Under the pieces are notes generated by a model. That model was given only the letters and a program-made list of their open reading frames with translations, was not told the DNA's origin and ran no database searches. The translations under genes were made by a program, and so were the position numbers. DNA of 9,038 nucleotides from positions 1-9,038 of the forward strand of contig JAQVZT010000093.1 of assembly GCA_028708055.1 (NCBI GenBank). The letters run 5' to 3'. Positions 1 to 6,889 of this stretch are shown here, one piece after another. This stretch comes from Methanothrix sp. GTDB lineage: Archaea; Halobacteriota; Methanosarcinia; Methanotrichales; Methanotrichaceae. Numbering within the stretch: position 1 is the first letter of the stretch; each line of letters opens with the position of its first letter.

Positions 1-1
1 T

Positions 2-880
2 GGGGATGTATCTTCAGATGTTGCTTCAGTTGGCCAGAGTAGCGCGTCGGTTGCCTCCATCAGCCCAGACCTGAATACGAGCAATAATGCGGCATCTTGC
101 TCCAATGCCATCCTGGTGAAATCCGATCTTTCCGTGACAATGGTCTGCCACGATCTGATCGCTGGACAGGATGACCAGAATGCCTGCACAGTAACAATAA
201 CCAATAATGGCCCAAGCGTTGCCACTGGAGTGAGCCTGGCAGATACTCTTCCGGACACGACTCCCACCGGAGGATTTAAAAACATCCATTATGCGCTCGA
301 TGGCGCTTCTCTTCCCGCCTGGACCGGCAATCTCGATCTGGGCAATATGGCTAGCGGCCAGACCAGGACGTTAGAAATCTATGGGGATGTATCTTCTGAT
401 GTTGCTTCAGTTGGCCAGAGTAGCGCTTGGATTATGTCTAGCAGCACCGATCCAAATGCTAACAATAATAATGCGCAAGCCTGTACCAACACAGTCCTGG
501 TTCGTTCCGATCTGTCTGTGACAAAAATTTGTCACGATTTGACTGCGGGGATAGATAATCAGAATGCTTACACCATAACAGTGGCCAACAATGGTCCCAG
601 TGGAGCCACCGACGTAGTCTTGACAGATGCCATGCCGGGTACCACTCCAACCGGCGGCTTGAGCAATATCAAGTATATGCTCGATGATCTTGCCCTCAAT
701 CCCTGGACCGGTTCTCTGGATCTGAATGATATAGCGAAAGGCGGCTCCAAGACCGTCGAGATTTATGCCGATGTATCCAAAGATGTTACCGCGGTCGGTC
801 AGAACACTGCTTCAATCACCTCTTCAAGCACTGACATAAATAGTGATAATAATGTGGCATCATGCTCCAATGCAATCAAA
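2..880 (+). repeat. In-gene tandem DUF11 repeats, period 381-384 nt
   Basis: The segment starting at base 2 recurs at 383 almost base for base for about 45 nt (both encode GDVSSDVASVGQSS). A more diverged copy starts at 767 (ADVSKDVTAVGQNT). The spacings are 381 and 384 nt, or 127 and 128 codons. The paired SDLSVT..CHDL openings at nt 122 and 506 show the same period. The first two copies are much closer to each other at DNA level than to the third, which points to recent duplication or gene conversion inside the gene. More copies probably lie upstream of the window. Confidence 0.9.
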
Positions 881-3880
881 TCGCTGTCATTGAGCGGCCG
901 GCTCTGGAAGGATGCCGATGGAGACGGCCAGCAGGGCGCTGCAGCCTCAGAGCCTGGATTATCAGGCTGGACTGTCGAGCTTAAGGACAAGGACACAGGC
1001 CAAATGGTTTCCACAGAATCAGGTCCGGACGGTTCTTATAGGTTCCAGGGAGTTGTTCCAGGGGACTATATCCTTAGCGAGGTACTCTGGGATAGCTGGA
1101 TCCAGACTGCTCCTGCTTCCAAAATCTATGAGGTTCATGTCACCGATTTCAATATCGGTAGCAAGGACTTCGGCAACCGCAACCTGGTCGAGGCTCTTCA
1201 GGCTGCCCTCGTAGTTGACCCGCCGGTTACCACTCCCGGCTCGACTGTTACATTCACAGCCGCAATCGACAATATAGGTGAGACCGTGGTGAATACGGTC
1301 CGGGTAACCCTCACCCTTCCTGCAGGAATCAACTTCATCTCAGCCAGCCCGAAACAGGATATCGTCGTCAACAATCCCAACGGCACCACTACTCTAATCT
1401 GGAACAGCCTGCCTCTGGCTGCCGTTTCAATGGCGGCAAACAATGTGGGCTCATCTGGCCCCAACCTCCCGATACAGTCAGGTTCGATAACTGTAACAGC
1501 TAATGCAGATCCCAGCTTCCTTGGGACAGCTAATGTCAATCTGTTTGTGCAGGGGACTTCTTCTGTAGCTGAGGTAAAGGTCATCACAACCGCTGGGACC
1601 ATCGAGGTAGTCACTCCAGAACCCCGTATTATCAAGACTGCCGACTCAAATCAGGTCTTGCCTGGCGGGACGGTCTGCTATAGCATAACCTACTGGAATC
1701 CCGGCGAAGCCAATCTGACCGGCGTTGAGGTTGCCGATAAATATCCGGCTGGAACCACTTTCATATACAGCACACCAGAACCCGATTCTGTCACAGAAAA
1801 TCACTGGACCATAGGTGAGCTGCCTGCCGGTGCGAAAGGCACGATAACCGTTTGCCTGAAGGTACCTGAAAAGGTGAATATGACCTTCTTCAGCCAGGAG
1901 AGGGCCAAAGGAACCGGGTTCGTCAATACTTACAGGAATATGGACACCGGATTTGAACCTTACAGCCTGACCAATGTTGCAGTCCTGTCCTGTGCCGAAG
2001 CCAATCCTGTTTCCTCTTCGGCTTCGGTCGAAGTGGCCGACCAAGCGGGAACCACTCTGACCCAGATCGAGAGCGGAAGCGGCTCGTACTCCCGTGAGGG
2101 TCAGACCAGAATCACAACCAGCAATAAGACCATTCAGGTCGATTCCAGCCTGGCCGCCAATTATGCACCTACATCGTTCAGTCTGCCAAAAGGCAGGTTG
2201 ATGAACTTCACTTCCCGATGGTCCGAAGCTGACCAGGCCATGAATGAACGCACCGGAGCATCTCTTGACGAGAGGTACTTGTATGCCAACAGCATAATCA
2301 AGGATAGTTCAATTTATCTGGATGAAAACAGATCTGTTCTGGCTACCGATTCTCACTTCCTGGGTTACGGCCATATTGGAACGCTTAAGAAGTCTGGACC
2401 GGACGATCTTCCCAAAGCTGCTCCAACATTCGAAGGCACCGAGATCTACTCTGGCGAATTCCATCTGAACGAGACTGTCAGGGAGTATGGCTCGAACGTG
2501 ATCTCTAACAAATCCGCCTCAGGTTCAGGTTTTGTCTCAAGCGATAAGAGTATCCGAGAAAGCCAGAGGACATACGAGTACGGTGCTGGAAGCTACAAGA
2601 GCGATGAGCTTATCAGAACTCCGGAGAGCTTTGTGGCCAAGGACTTGCAGGCTACACGTGCTCCTAATTACAGCTATTCACCTGGATTCGGCAGCTTCAA
2701 GAGCGGACCGTTGTCTGGAAGCTCGCTCAAATGGGCTGAAGGAGTCTGGTCCAGGAGCAGAGAGGCCAGCAACCCCGGGGATAAAGAGGGGAGCCTGATC
2801 AGCGAAGAGATCTCGGGAGCCGATTATATTCAGGCGGAGACTGTGGCAGGAGGACTGAACGATCTGAATTCCAGGATCAACTACTCAGGCACAGGAACCT
2901 TCAGGGCCGTTTTGAAGGATGAGGTGGACTTGGCAGAGGTCTATGCCGGCGAGTACCAGATCGAGAGGAAGATCCATCTGACGGGTGTCTCGAAGTACGA
3001 CCGGCCTCATATATCTTTAATGAAGACCGGAAATATCATTTACAATCCTATCACCAACATTACAGTGGCCAGCTATACCATCACTGTACAGAACGATGGC
3101 AACAAGGCTCTGGGGCCGGTGTATGTCAAGGACCTGTTCCCGGTCGGGACGGGATACATCAACTCTTCGGTCGAGCCCTATCAGCTTGAAACTCGCCTGG
3201 CCAACTGGACCTTTGTATACATGTCCATCGGCCAGACTTTGAGCATCAACCTCAACCTGAATGTGACCGATCAGAGAGATCAGATGGTGGACCGGGTGTA
3301 TGCCCTGGGTTACTACGATGACCATTATGTGACGGCCAGCAACTTCACGGTTAACGAATTTGCCTGGCTGCCATGCTGTGAGCAGAAGCTGAGGGCTTAC
3401 AAGACTGCCAAAATAGATCCAGGTGATCCTCGACTGATATGGTACAGGATCGGGATCAAGAATGATATGAAGTGCCCTATGGTGGCCAGGGTTATAGATA
3501 TCCTGCCGGATGGATTGAGGTTCATCAACTCTTCCATCCAGCCTGAGCCGATTGCCGATAATTTGAGCTGGGCCTTGGCCAATATATCGGCTGGGAAGAT
3601 TGCGGTGATAGATTATCGGGTTCAGGCTGTAAACGGCGGACGGTTTGTCAACCAAGCCCATATCGAGGTCTATGCAGTAGATGGATCTGGGTCGTCTGTG
3701 GCAGACGTAAGTGCGGCTATAAATGTGGGAGACCTGCCTTCGGTAAGGGATTCTTCCGGTTGGAGTCCGCCTGATTGGGGTCTGGATCAGTCTGAGTATA
3801 TATGCAGCGGAGAATTGGATGGGAGCGGATGGGTCAGCTCCGCTCCTGTCTGCACTTCTTGCTCTTTGGATGATGTATGA
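2..3880 (+). CDS. Giant secreted/surface DUF11-SdrD-B repeat protein, 5'-truncated by the window edge
   Basis: The frame is open from base 2 to the TGA at 3878-3880, giving 1292 visible residues; the true start and any signal peptide lie upstream of the window. Modules in order: two complete DUF11-type repeats of about 127 residues (nt 119-497 and 503-880) preceded by the tail of another; an SdrD-B/Cna-B-like module at 881-1189 with a DADGDGQQG motif; a beta-rich DUF11-like stretch at 1190-1615; a DUF11 module at 1622-1870; a Ser/Tyr/Gly-rich region of unknown fold at about 1973-2995; and two DUF11-like modules at about 2999-3280 and 3383-3700. Many N-x-S/T sequons suit an S-layer-type glycoprotein. 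The last 50 residues hold four Cys, with no transmembrane helix or sorting signal visible, so it is probably secreted or held by partners. In this family such modules act as extracellular spacers or adhesins. Role in cell envelope or aggregate formation is inference. Confidence 0.85.
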   Translation, partial: GDVSSDVASVGQSSASVASISPDLNTSNNAASCSNAILVKSDLSVTMVCHDLIAGQDDQNACTVTITNNGPSVATGVSLADTLPDTTPTGGFKNIHYALDGASLPAWTGNLDLGNMASGQTRTLEIYGDVSSDVASVGQSSAWIMSSSTDPNANNNNAQACTNTVLVRSDLSVTKICHDLTAGIDNQNAYTITVANNGPSGATDVVLTDAMPGTTPTGGLSNIKYMLDDLALNPWTGSLDLNDIAKGGSKTVEIYADVSKDVTAVGQNTASITSSSTDINSDNNVASCSNAIKSLSLSGRLWKDADGDGQQGAAASEPGLSGWTVELKDKDTGQMVSTESGPDGSYRFQGVVPGDYILSEVLWDSWIQTAPASKIYEVHVTDFNIGSKDFGNRNLVEALQAALVVDPPVTTPGSTVTFTAAIDNIGETVVNTVRVTLTLPAGINFISASPKQDIVVNNPNGTTTLIWNSLPLAAVSMAANNVGSSGPNLPIQSGSITVTANADPSFLGTANVNLFVQGTSSVAEVKVITTAGTIEVVTPEPRIIKTADSNQVLPGGTVCYSITYWNPGEANLTGVEVADKYPAGTTFIYSTPEPDSVTENHWTIGELPAGAKGTITVCLKVPEKVNMTFFSQERAKGTGFVNTYRNMDTGFEPYSLTNVAVLSCAEANPVSSSASVEVADQAGTTLTQIESGSGSYSREGQTRITTSNKTIQVDSSLAANYAPTSFSLPKGRLMNFTSRWSEADQAMNERTGASLDERYLYANSIIKDSSIYLDENRSVLATDSHFLGYGHIGTLKKSGPDDLPKAAPTFEGTEIYSGEFHLNETVREYGSNVISNKSASGSGFVSSDKSIRESQRTYEYGAGSYKSDELIRTPESFVAKDLQATRAPNYSYSPGFGSFKSGPLSGSSLKWAEGVWSRSREASNPGDKEGSLISEEISGADYIQAETVAGGLNDLNSRINYSGTGTFRAVLKDEVDLAEVYAGEYQIERKIHLTGVSKYDRPHISLMKTGNIIYNPITNITVASYTITVQNDGNKALGPVYVKDLFPVGTGYINSSVEPYQLETRLANWTFVYMSIGQTLSINLNLNVTDQRDQMVDRVYALGYYDDHYVTASNFTVNEFAWLPCCEQKLRAYKTAKIDPGDPRLIWYRIGIKNDMKCPMVARVIDILPDGLRFINSSIQPEPIADNLSWALANISAGKIAVIDYRVQAVNGGRFVNQAHIEVYAVDGSGSSVADVSAAINVGDLPSVRDSSGWSPPDWGLDQSEYICSGELDGSGWVSSAPVCTSCSLDDV

Positions 3881-3910
3881 GAACAATAGCATCAGACCCC
3901 GCAGCCCAGG

Positions 3911-3925
3911 ATTGCAGTTTGCAAT
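3911..3925 (+). terminator. Small hairpin after the giant gene, possible 3' end signal
   Basis: A perfect 6-bp inverted repeat (ATTGCA, 3-nt loop, TGCAAT) lies 31 nt after the stop codon and is followed by an A-rich rather than T-rich tract. Archaeal termination mainly needs U-tracts, so this could be only an RNA-stabilising stem. Weak call. Confidence 0.25.
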
Positions 3926-4031
3926 TAAAAATGTGAGAATCATTTAATTTGATACAGGAGTAATGGAAATAGCCCTTATGACTCATATCATTGCCGGAAT
4001 GGGTCGCTGAGTAATTATGAAGTTGCTGATA

Positions 4032-4081
4032 TGGCATCTTTATCCAGTGACGCAAAAATGTTGGATTGCCCTGGGCGATGC
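4032..4081 (+). repeat. Degenerate intergenic repeat, copy A
   Basis: It shares TGGC..., TTTATCCAG, TGACGCA.AAAT, TTGG and GCGATGC in the same order with the segment at 4655-4710, allowing small gaps. It could be a remnant of a mobile or duplicated sequence. The similarity is partial, and chance in A+T-rich DNA is not excluded. Confidence 0.35.
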
Positions 4082-4116
4082 CGGAGAAAAGATCAGGATA
4101 TCTTGGTAATAGGATT

Positions 4117-4126
4117 AAAATATATA
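4117..4126 (+). promoter_or_regulatory. Candidate archaeal TATA box for the small gene at 4183
   Basis: AAAATATATA preceded by purine-rich AGGATT resembles a BRE/TATA element. Transcription would start near 4146-4150, leaving a leader of about 35 nt that contains a weak purine-rich AGAGAG (4170-4175) ahead of the ATG. No other good TATA element is nearer, apart from a weaker TTTAAGTATTTTAATA stretch at about 4153-4168. Confidence 0.4.
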
Positions 4127-4182
4127 GAATTTTTGATTAAAAAAGCGTCAGATTTAAGTATTTTAATAAGAGAGAATTTGTA

Positions 4183-4416
4183 ATGAATATTGTTGTTAGA
4201 TTGCGGTCCGGAATTAGCTACGCCGTCGATTCATACGACATAGATGGAAAATTTATAGATCTCAAAAGGATATCGACATCAGGAAAGCTACAATTGACAA
4301 CGTTACCTATCGAGGATGTACTAGATATTAAGTCTCCATCGATGGTCGATAATCCTATGCGTTCAATAAGTAACTGGGAGCAAATTGAGACGGGAGGTAT
4401 ATCGATTGATATTTAA
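4183..4416 (+). CDS. Small orphan protein of unknown function (77 aa)
   Basis: ATG start, TAA stop, 77 residues. I do not recognise the family. The first 50 residues alternate hydrophobic and polar residues with turns (VVRLRSGISYAVDSYDIDG, then KLQLTTLPIEDVLDIKS), which suggests a small all-beta fold such as a compact barrel; the C-terminal third is more polar. There is no signal peptide, membrane helix or metal motif. Codon use is visibly A/T-rich (many ATA, TCA, GTA, CTA codons), unlike the flanking genes, so it may be horizontally acquired or lie in a relaxed region. A TATA-like element and a downstream T-tract frame it as its own transcription unit. It is isolated, with no partner gene nearby. 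The reading frame looks real, but this is not certain. Confidence 0.6.
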   Translation: MNIVVRLRSGISYAVDSYDIDGKFIDLKRISTSGKLQLTTLPIEDVLDIKSPSMVDNPMRSISNWEQIETGGISIDI

Positions 4417-4432
4417 GAAGATGGGATTATTC

Positions 4433-4472
4433 GCGAAAATGTCAGAAAGATTTGAGATTTAAATTTTTTCGC
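4433..4472 (+). terminator. Inverted repeat with T6 tract after the small gene
   Basis: GCGAAAA (4433-4439) is repeated inverted as TTTTCGC (4466-4472), with a T run at 4464-4469, 17 nt past the small gene's stop. An archaeal T-tract terminator is plausible. The loop is long (26 nt), so the T-tract matters more than the stem. Confidence 0.35.
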
Positions 4473-4642
4473 TTAGACCTGATTTGAAATGTATGGCTCA
4501 TATTGGTCATTTCCATAACCTACCGCGCGGAAGAAAAATTCAGCCAATGAAATAGGAGGCCGGAAAAGCCCATATAACCCATATTTTCTTAAGAAGTAAA
4601 ATGCAGTTCAGGTGACAGGATTCTTTTTAAAGTATCGAGAAA

Positions 4643-4651
4643 GTATTTATA
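4643..4651 (+). promoter_or_regulatory. TATA-like promoter upstream of the tRNA-Leu-like sequence
   Basis: TATTTATAT with an upstream purine-rich BRE-like stretch. A start about 25 nt downstream would give an unusually long leader (about 48 nt) before the tRNA-like body. It may be a surviving promoter of a once intact tRNA gene. Confidence 0.35.
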
Positions 4652-4654
4652 TCC

Positions 4655-4710
4655 TGGCTACCAATTTTATCCAGAAATGACGCAGAAATTGGGCTAAAAT
4701 CGGAGCGATG
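4655..4710 (+). repeat. Degenerate intergenic repeat, copy B
   Basis: Partner of the segment at 4032-4081; shared blocks are TTTATCCAG, TGACGCA.AAAT and GCGATGC. It lies immediately upstream of the damaged 5' end of the tRNA-like sequence. Confidence 0.35.
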
Positions 4711-4723
4711 CGAAGGGATCTTA

Positions 4724-4807
4724 TCATCTCTGAGCGAGTTGGCTAAAGAGCAGGGTTGAGGGCCCTGTCACGCAGGTGTTCGCGGGTTCGAATCCCGTCC
4801 TCCCGCA
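4724..4807 (+). tRNA. tRNA-Leu(GAG)-like sequence, 5' acceptor strand missing; probably a pseudogene or att remnant
   Basis: The 3' part folds as a class II tRNA. The anticodon stem is CAGGG (4751-4755)/CCCTG (4763-4767) with loop TTGAGGG, so the anticodon is GAG (4758-4760). There is a Leu-type variable arm (CAC 4769-4771 with GTG 4776-4778). The T arm is GCGGG (4782-4786), loop TTCGAAT, CCCGT (4794-4798), followed by CCTCCCGC and discriminator A4807. A D-loop-like CGAGTTGGCTAAAG is at 4735-4748. Total size is 84 nt if T4731 is position 8. The seven bases before that (TCATCTC) cannot pair with the 3' acceptor strand, which is also one base too long, and the D stem is poor. The 3' half therefore looks authentic and the 5' end is lost, decayed or replaced. 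CCA is not encoded. It converges with the DUF4130 gene that ends at 4827. A functional tRNA with an unusual 5' structure is the less likely alternative. Confidence 0.6.
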
Positions 4808-4826
4808 CTAAACTCCTTTTCGGAAA

Positions 4827-5528
4827 CTAATTTCCATCTGGTGCCTTCTCATTTTTCTCATTTGGCTTTTTGTTTTCAATAAAGTCATCCAGCGTCGCAT
4901 TCCTCCGGTTCTGCACCAGCCGCAGTCCTGCAGCCTCCTGATCTCTTCTGGGCATGTTCCTCTTAAATGCAGCCAGGTTCTTTCTCTCCGGGCAGTACTG
5001 GCTGTCGTAATAGATTTGCCAGAGATCATCCACGCCGGAAGGGTCCTTTCCATTGCAGTTGCACGCTGCGGTTTTTTCCACGCCTGCTCCATCCGGGCTG
5101 CATTGCAATACCTCTTTGAGCTTCAGCTTATCGAGCGTCTCAGCCATACTGCGGCCCCGGTCCCGCCAAATCCTGCCATCCTGGCAGAACGCTATCCAGC
5201 TCTCCCTGCCGTTTCCCAATACTATTATCGTTCCCTCATTTCTGCGGGCGAAGCTGTCGCAGACATGCTCACCTATCCGGTGCCTGGGCTTCATAAAGCC
5301 ATAGAGTACGGCTTCGCCTAGTGGGGCAAGTCTCACAAATGCCTTCATGCGGTGCGATTCTCCCATGACTGCATAGACCATCTTCTTGATGCGGGCAGCT
5401 TCCGGCTCCGTGGAGGTCTCTATCTCCTTGGGCAGTAGCTCCTTTCCCCCGGCAAGGATCCTCTCATTGCACTCCTCATGCATGGAGAGATAGTAGCAGA
5501 AGTTTTCCGGTACCCTCAAGGCTGCCAC
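4827..5528 (-). CDS. DUF4130 protein, partner of the radical SAM-HhH protein (predicted DNA metabolism)
   Basis: 233 residues, starting with GTG at 5528-5526 (inside the end of the upstream gene, 13-nt overlap) and stopping at TAG. The overlap implies translational coupling. Family marks: the helical block ARIKKMVYAVMGESHRMKAFVRL (residues 45-67), an R-H..E/F-ARR segment near 82-96, and the C-terminal signature DLWQIYYDSQYCPERKN...NMP (168-192), which matches the DUF4130 pattern W..YY.S....R....M..MP. In bacteria this domain is commonly fused to a uracil-DNA-glycosylase-like domain; here it stands alone. An insert rich in Cys (143, 156, 158) precedes the signature, and the tail after about 212 is Lys/Asn/Glu-rich and probably disordered. 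It corresponds to the 'SAM-linked probable DNA metabolism protein' family (TIGR03915-type). The biochemical activity is unknown. An alternative TTG four codons in is possible. Confidence 0.85.
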   Translation of the reverse strand: MAALRVPENFCYYLSMHEECNERILAGGKELLPKEIETSTEPEAARIKKMVYAVMGESHRMKAFVRLAPLGEAVLYGFMKPRHRIGEHVCDSFARRNEGTIIVLGNGRESWIAFCQDGRIWRDRGRSMAETLDKLKLKEVLQCSPDGAGVEKTAACNCNGKDPSGVDDLWQIYYDSQYCPERKNLAAFKRNMPRRDQEAAGLRLVQNRRNATLDDFIENKKPNEKNEKAPDGN

Positions 5529-6760
5529 ATCTCCAGAGTGGTGTCTTTCCAGCCGTTGATCTTCAGAAAGGGCGCAGCTCTCTTGACTGCTATTCCCATG
5601 GCAGAGAGATCTGCTTTGCTGCCGATGGGCCGGCTCCTCCGGAAGGCCATGATCCTCCGGGCGCTCTTTGGGCCGATGCCCGGCACCCTCAGAAGCTCTG
5701 GCAGCGTGGCAGTATTCGGGTCCACCGGGCGATCAAGGAACTCCCTGGCAATTGCCATCTTGGGATCGGCATTGGTGAGAAAGCCATCCTCATTGAAGGC
5801 TTGAGAGATCTCCTCTGTCCGGAAGTGGTAGATCCGGTATAGCCAGTCCATCTGGTAGAGCCGGTGCTCTCTCCAAAGCGGCTGGGCGACTTTGGATTCA
5901 AGGGGCGTTCCATCCTGAGGAGAAAAAGCGCTGTAGTAGGCCCTCTTCACCCCGATCTCTCTGTACTCGTGAATGACCCTCTGAAAGATCTCCTCGTCGC
6001 TCTCCCCGGCAGCACCCACAATTAGCTGAGTGGTCTGGCCGGCTGGCAGAACGGATGGCGATCTCCCTGTGCCTGAGCTTGAGCCATTCAGTATCTGCTG
6101 GATGTACCTCTGCCTCTGCAGAATATCATTATCATAGTCTTTAGTCGAGCAGATTTCATTCATATGCGAGGATGAAGCAGCCTCGAGATTTATGCTGAGC
6201 CGATCTGCCAGCTGGACAGCCTCCTGGATATGAGCCTGACTGCATCCGGGCAGAACCTTGAGGTGAATGTAACCTCTGAACGCATATTTTTCCCGCAGCA
6301 TCCGGGCGGTCTCGATCATATTCTCAGTGATGCGGTCCTCGTCCCGTCCTGCTCCTGAGGAGAGAAAGAGCCCTTCGATGTAGTTTGACCTGTAAAGGGA
6401 ATGGGTGATCCTGGCCAGCTCTTCCGGGGTGTAGGAGAATGCTTTGGCTTTATTGGTGCAGCCGGTGGCATTGATGCAGTAGCTGCACTGGTGAGTGCAG
6501 TGGTTGGTGTAAAGGGTCTTGAAGAGGCTCACGCATCTGCCGTCCTGGGTGAAGGCATGGCAGATTCCTGGCAGAGGGGTCTCTCGCGGCGAATAGGTGG
6601 AGGCGCATACATCATGGCGCGTGCCCTCCCCCAAGCTGCGAAGCTTCTCAGCGTTTATTCCGCCTCCATCAATTCCCACCAGTGCAGCGCCCCGTTCCGG
6701 CCCGGATGAGTCGAATCTGCACTCTGCAGCCAGGTGGGCAATCTTGTCCAGACTGACCAT
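5516..6760 (-). CDS. Radical SAM protein with C-terminal helix-hairpin-helix, putative DNA modification/repair
   Basis: 414 residues. The radical SAM [4Fe-4S] motif is CTHQCSYC (Cys88, Cys92, Cys95; CX3CX2C), preceded by the family segment GICHAF..DGRCVSLFKTLYTN (65-86). Then come YTPEELARIT, NYIEGLFLSSG (126-136), GYIHLKVLPG, DRLSINLEA, PAGQTTQLIVGA (239-250), RAYYSAFSP and REHRLYQMDWL. The C-terminus carries a helix-hairpin-helix, LPELLRVPGIGPKSARRI (353-370), a sequence-independent DNA-binding fold. This order is that of the TIGR03916-type 'putative DNA modification/repair radical SAM protein'. It should cleave S-adenosylmethionine to a 5'-deoxyadenosyl radical and act on a nucleic-acid substrate; neither substrate nor product is known. 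It overlaps the DUF4130 gene by 13 nt, and the two almost always occur together in my knowledge of the family. The start is set by the N-terminal match and by a TATA element 26 nt upstream. Confidence 0.92.
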   Translation of the reverse strand: MVSLDKIAHLAAECRFDSSGPERGAALVGIDGGGINAEKLRSLGEGTRHDVCASTYSPRETPLPGICHAFTQDGRCVSLFKTLYTNHCTHQCSYCINATGCTNKAKAFSYTPEELARITHSLYRSNYIEGLFLSSGAGRDEDRITENMIETARMLREKYAFRGYIHLKVLPGCSQAHIQEAVQLADRLSINLEAASSSHMNEICSTKDYDNDILQRQRYIQQILNGSSSGTGRSPSVLPAGQTTQLIVGAAGESDEEIFQRVIHEYREIGVKRAYYSAFSPQDGTPLESKVAQPLWREHRLYQMDWLYRIYHFRTEEISQAFNEDGFLTNADPKMAIAREFLDRPVDPNTATLPELLRVPGIGPKSARRIMAFRRSRPIGSKADLSAMGIAVKRAAPFLKINGWKDTTLEMWQP

Positions 6761-6781
6761 TGCAGTTATGTGGCAGCTACT

Positions 6782-6790
6782 GGATTATAA
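6782..6790 (-). promoter_or_regulatory. TATA box of the radical SAM-DUF4130 operon (leaderless)
   Basis: On the minus strand the sequence reads GGTTATAAT, centred about 26 nt before the ATG at 6760. This is the usual TATA-to-start distance in archaea, so the mRNA probably begins at or next to the start codon. No Shine-Dalgarno sequence precedes the ATG, which agrees. Confidence 0.55.
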
Positions 6791-6810
6791 CCGATATGCA
6801 AGCGGGGCGA

Positions 6811-6840
6811 AAGTAATCCTCAATAATCCTCAATAATCCT
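6811..6840. repeat. 10-bp tandem repeat (2 perfect copies plus 1 imperfect) between divergent promoters
   Basis: CAATAATCCT occurs at 6821-6830 and 6831-6840, preceded by AAGTAATCCT at 6811-6820. The period is about one DNA helical turn, so a protein binding each unit would sit on the same face. It lies between the promoter of the radical SAM operon and that of the MNT-HEPN genes. Operator or slippage product are both possible. Confidence 0.6.
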
Positions 6841-6880
6841 CTAAGCATTCTTCGAAATCCTTTTCATGTTGCAGGTGCAT

Positions 6881-6889
6881 AGTTTATAG
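6881..6889 (+). promoter_or_regulatory. Candidate TATA box for the MNT-HEPN-PNPOx operon
   Basis: AGTTTATAG is centred about 26 nt before the ATG at 6911, which would make the transcript leaderless. However, GCGGAGAG at 6899-6906 looks like a Shine-Dalgarno site with 6-7 nt spacing, so the real start may be a little upstream. Confidence 0.4.

Larger units (their letters stand above)
3881..4182. other. Intergenic region without a supportable gene
   Basis: About 300 nt of A+T-richer sequence. It contains the small hairpin at 3911-3925, short open stretches with no family resemblance (for example 3963-4010 and 4018-4110), one copy of a degenerate repeat (about 4032-4081, partner at 4655-4710) and a TATA-like promoter near 4118. 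I see no convincing gene here. Confidence 0.6.
4473..4723. other. A+T-rich intergenic region
   Basis: No supportable gene. It contains a TATA-like TATTTATAT at 4643-4651 preceded by CGAGAAAG, well placed for a transcript beginning near 4675 and running into the tRNA-like sequence. It is followed by copy B of the degenerate repeat (about 4655-4710). GCGAAGGG at 4710-4717 differs by three transitions from the sequence needed to pair with the tRNA 3' acceptor end. Confidence 0.5.

Noticed and set aside
1198..2044. Antisense open frames of 145 and 132 codons
   Set aside because: Both are shadows of the giant gene; no domain, promoter or ribosome-binding site supports them.
3017..3943. 308-codon open frame antisense to the end of the giant gene
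   Set aside because: It lies opposite a strongly supported DUF11-type coding frame; the product is low in recognisable motifs and rich in Arg/His/Ile/Pro as expected of a mirror frame.
4018..4110. Short open frame starting MKLLIWHLYPVTQK
   Set aside because: Only 30 codons, no ribosome-binding site or family resemblance, and it overlaps the degenerate repeat.
4391..4397. CGGGAGG, a perfect complement of CCTCCCG at the tRNA 3' acceptor end, as a possible split or displaced 5' half
   Set aside because: It lies within the small gene's coding frame, the bases after it do not make a D arm, and a 7-mer match in 9 kb is plausible by chance.
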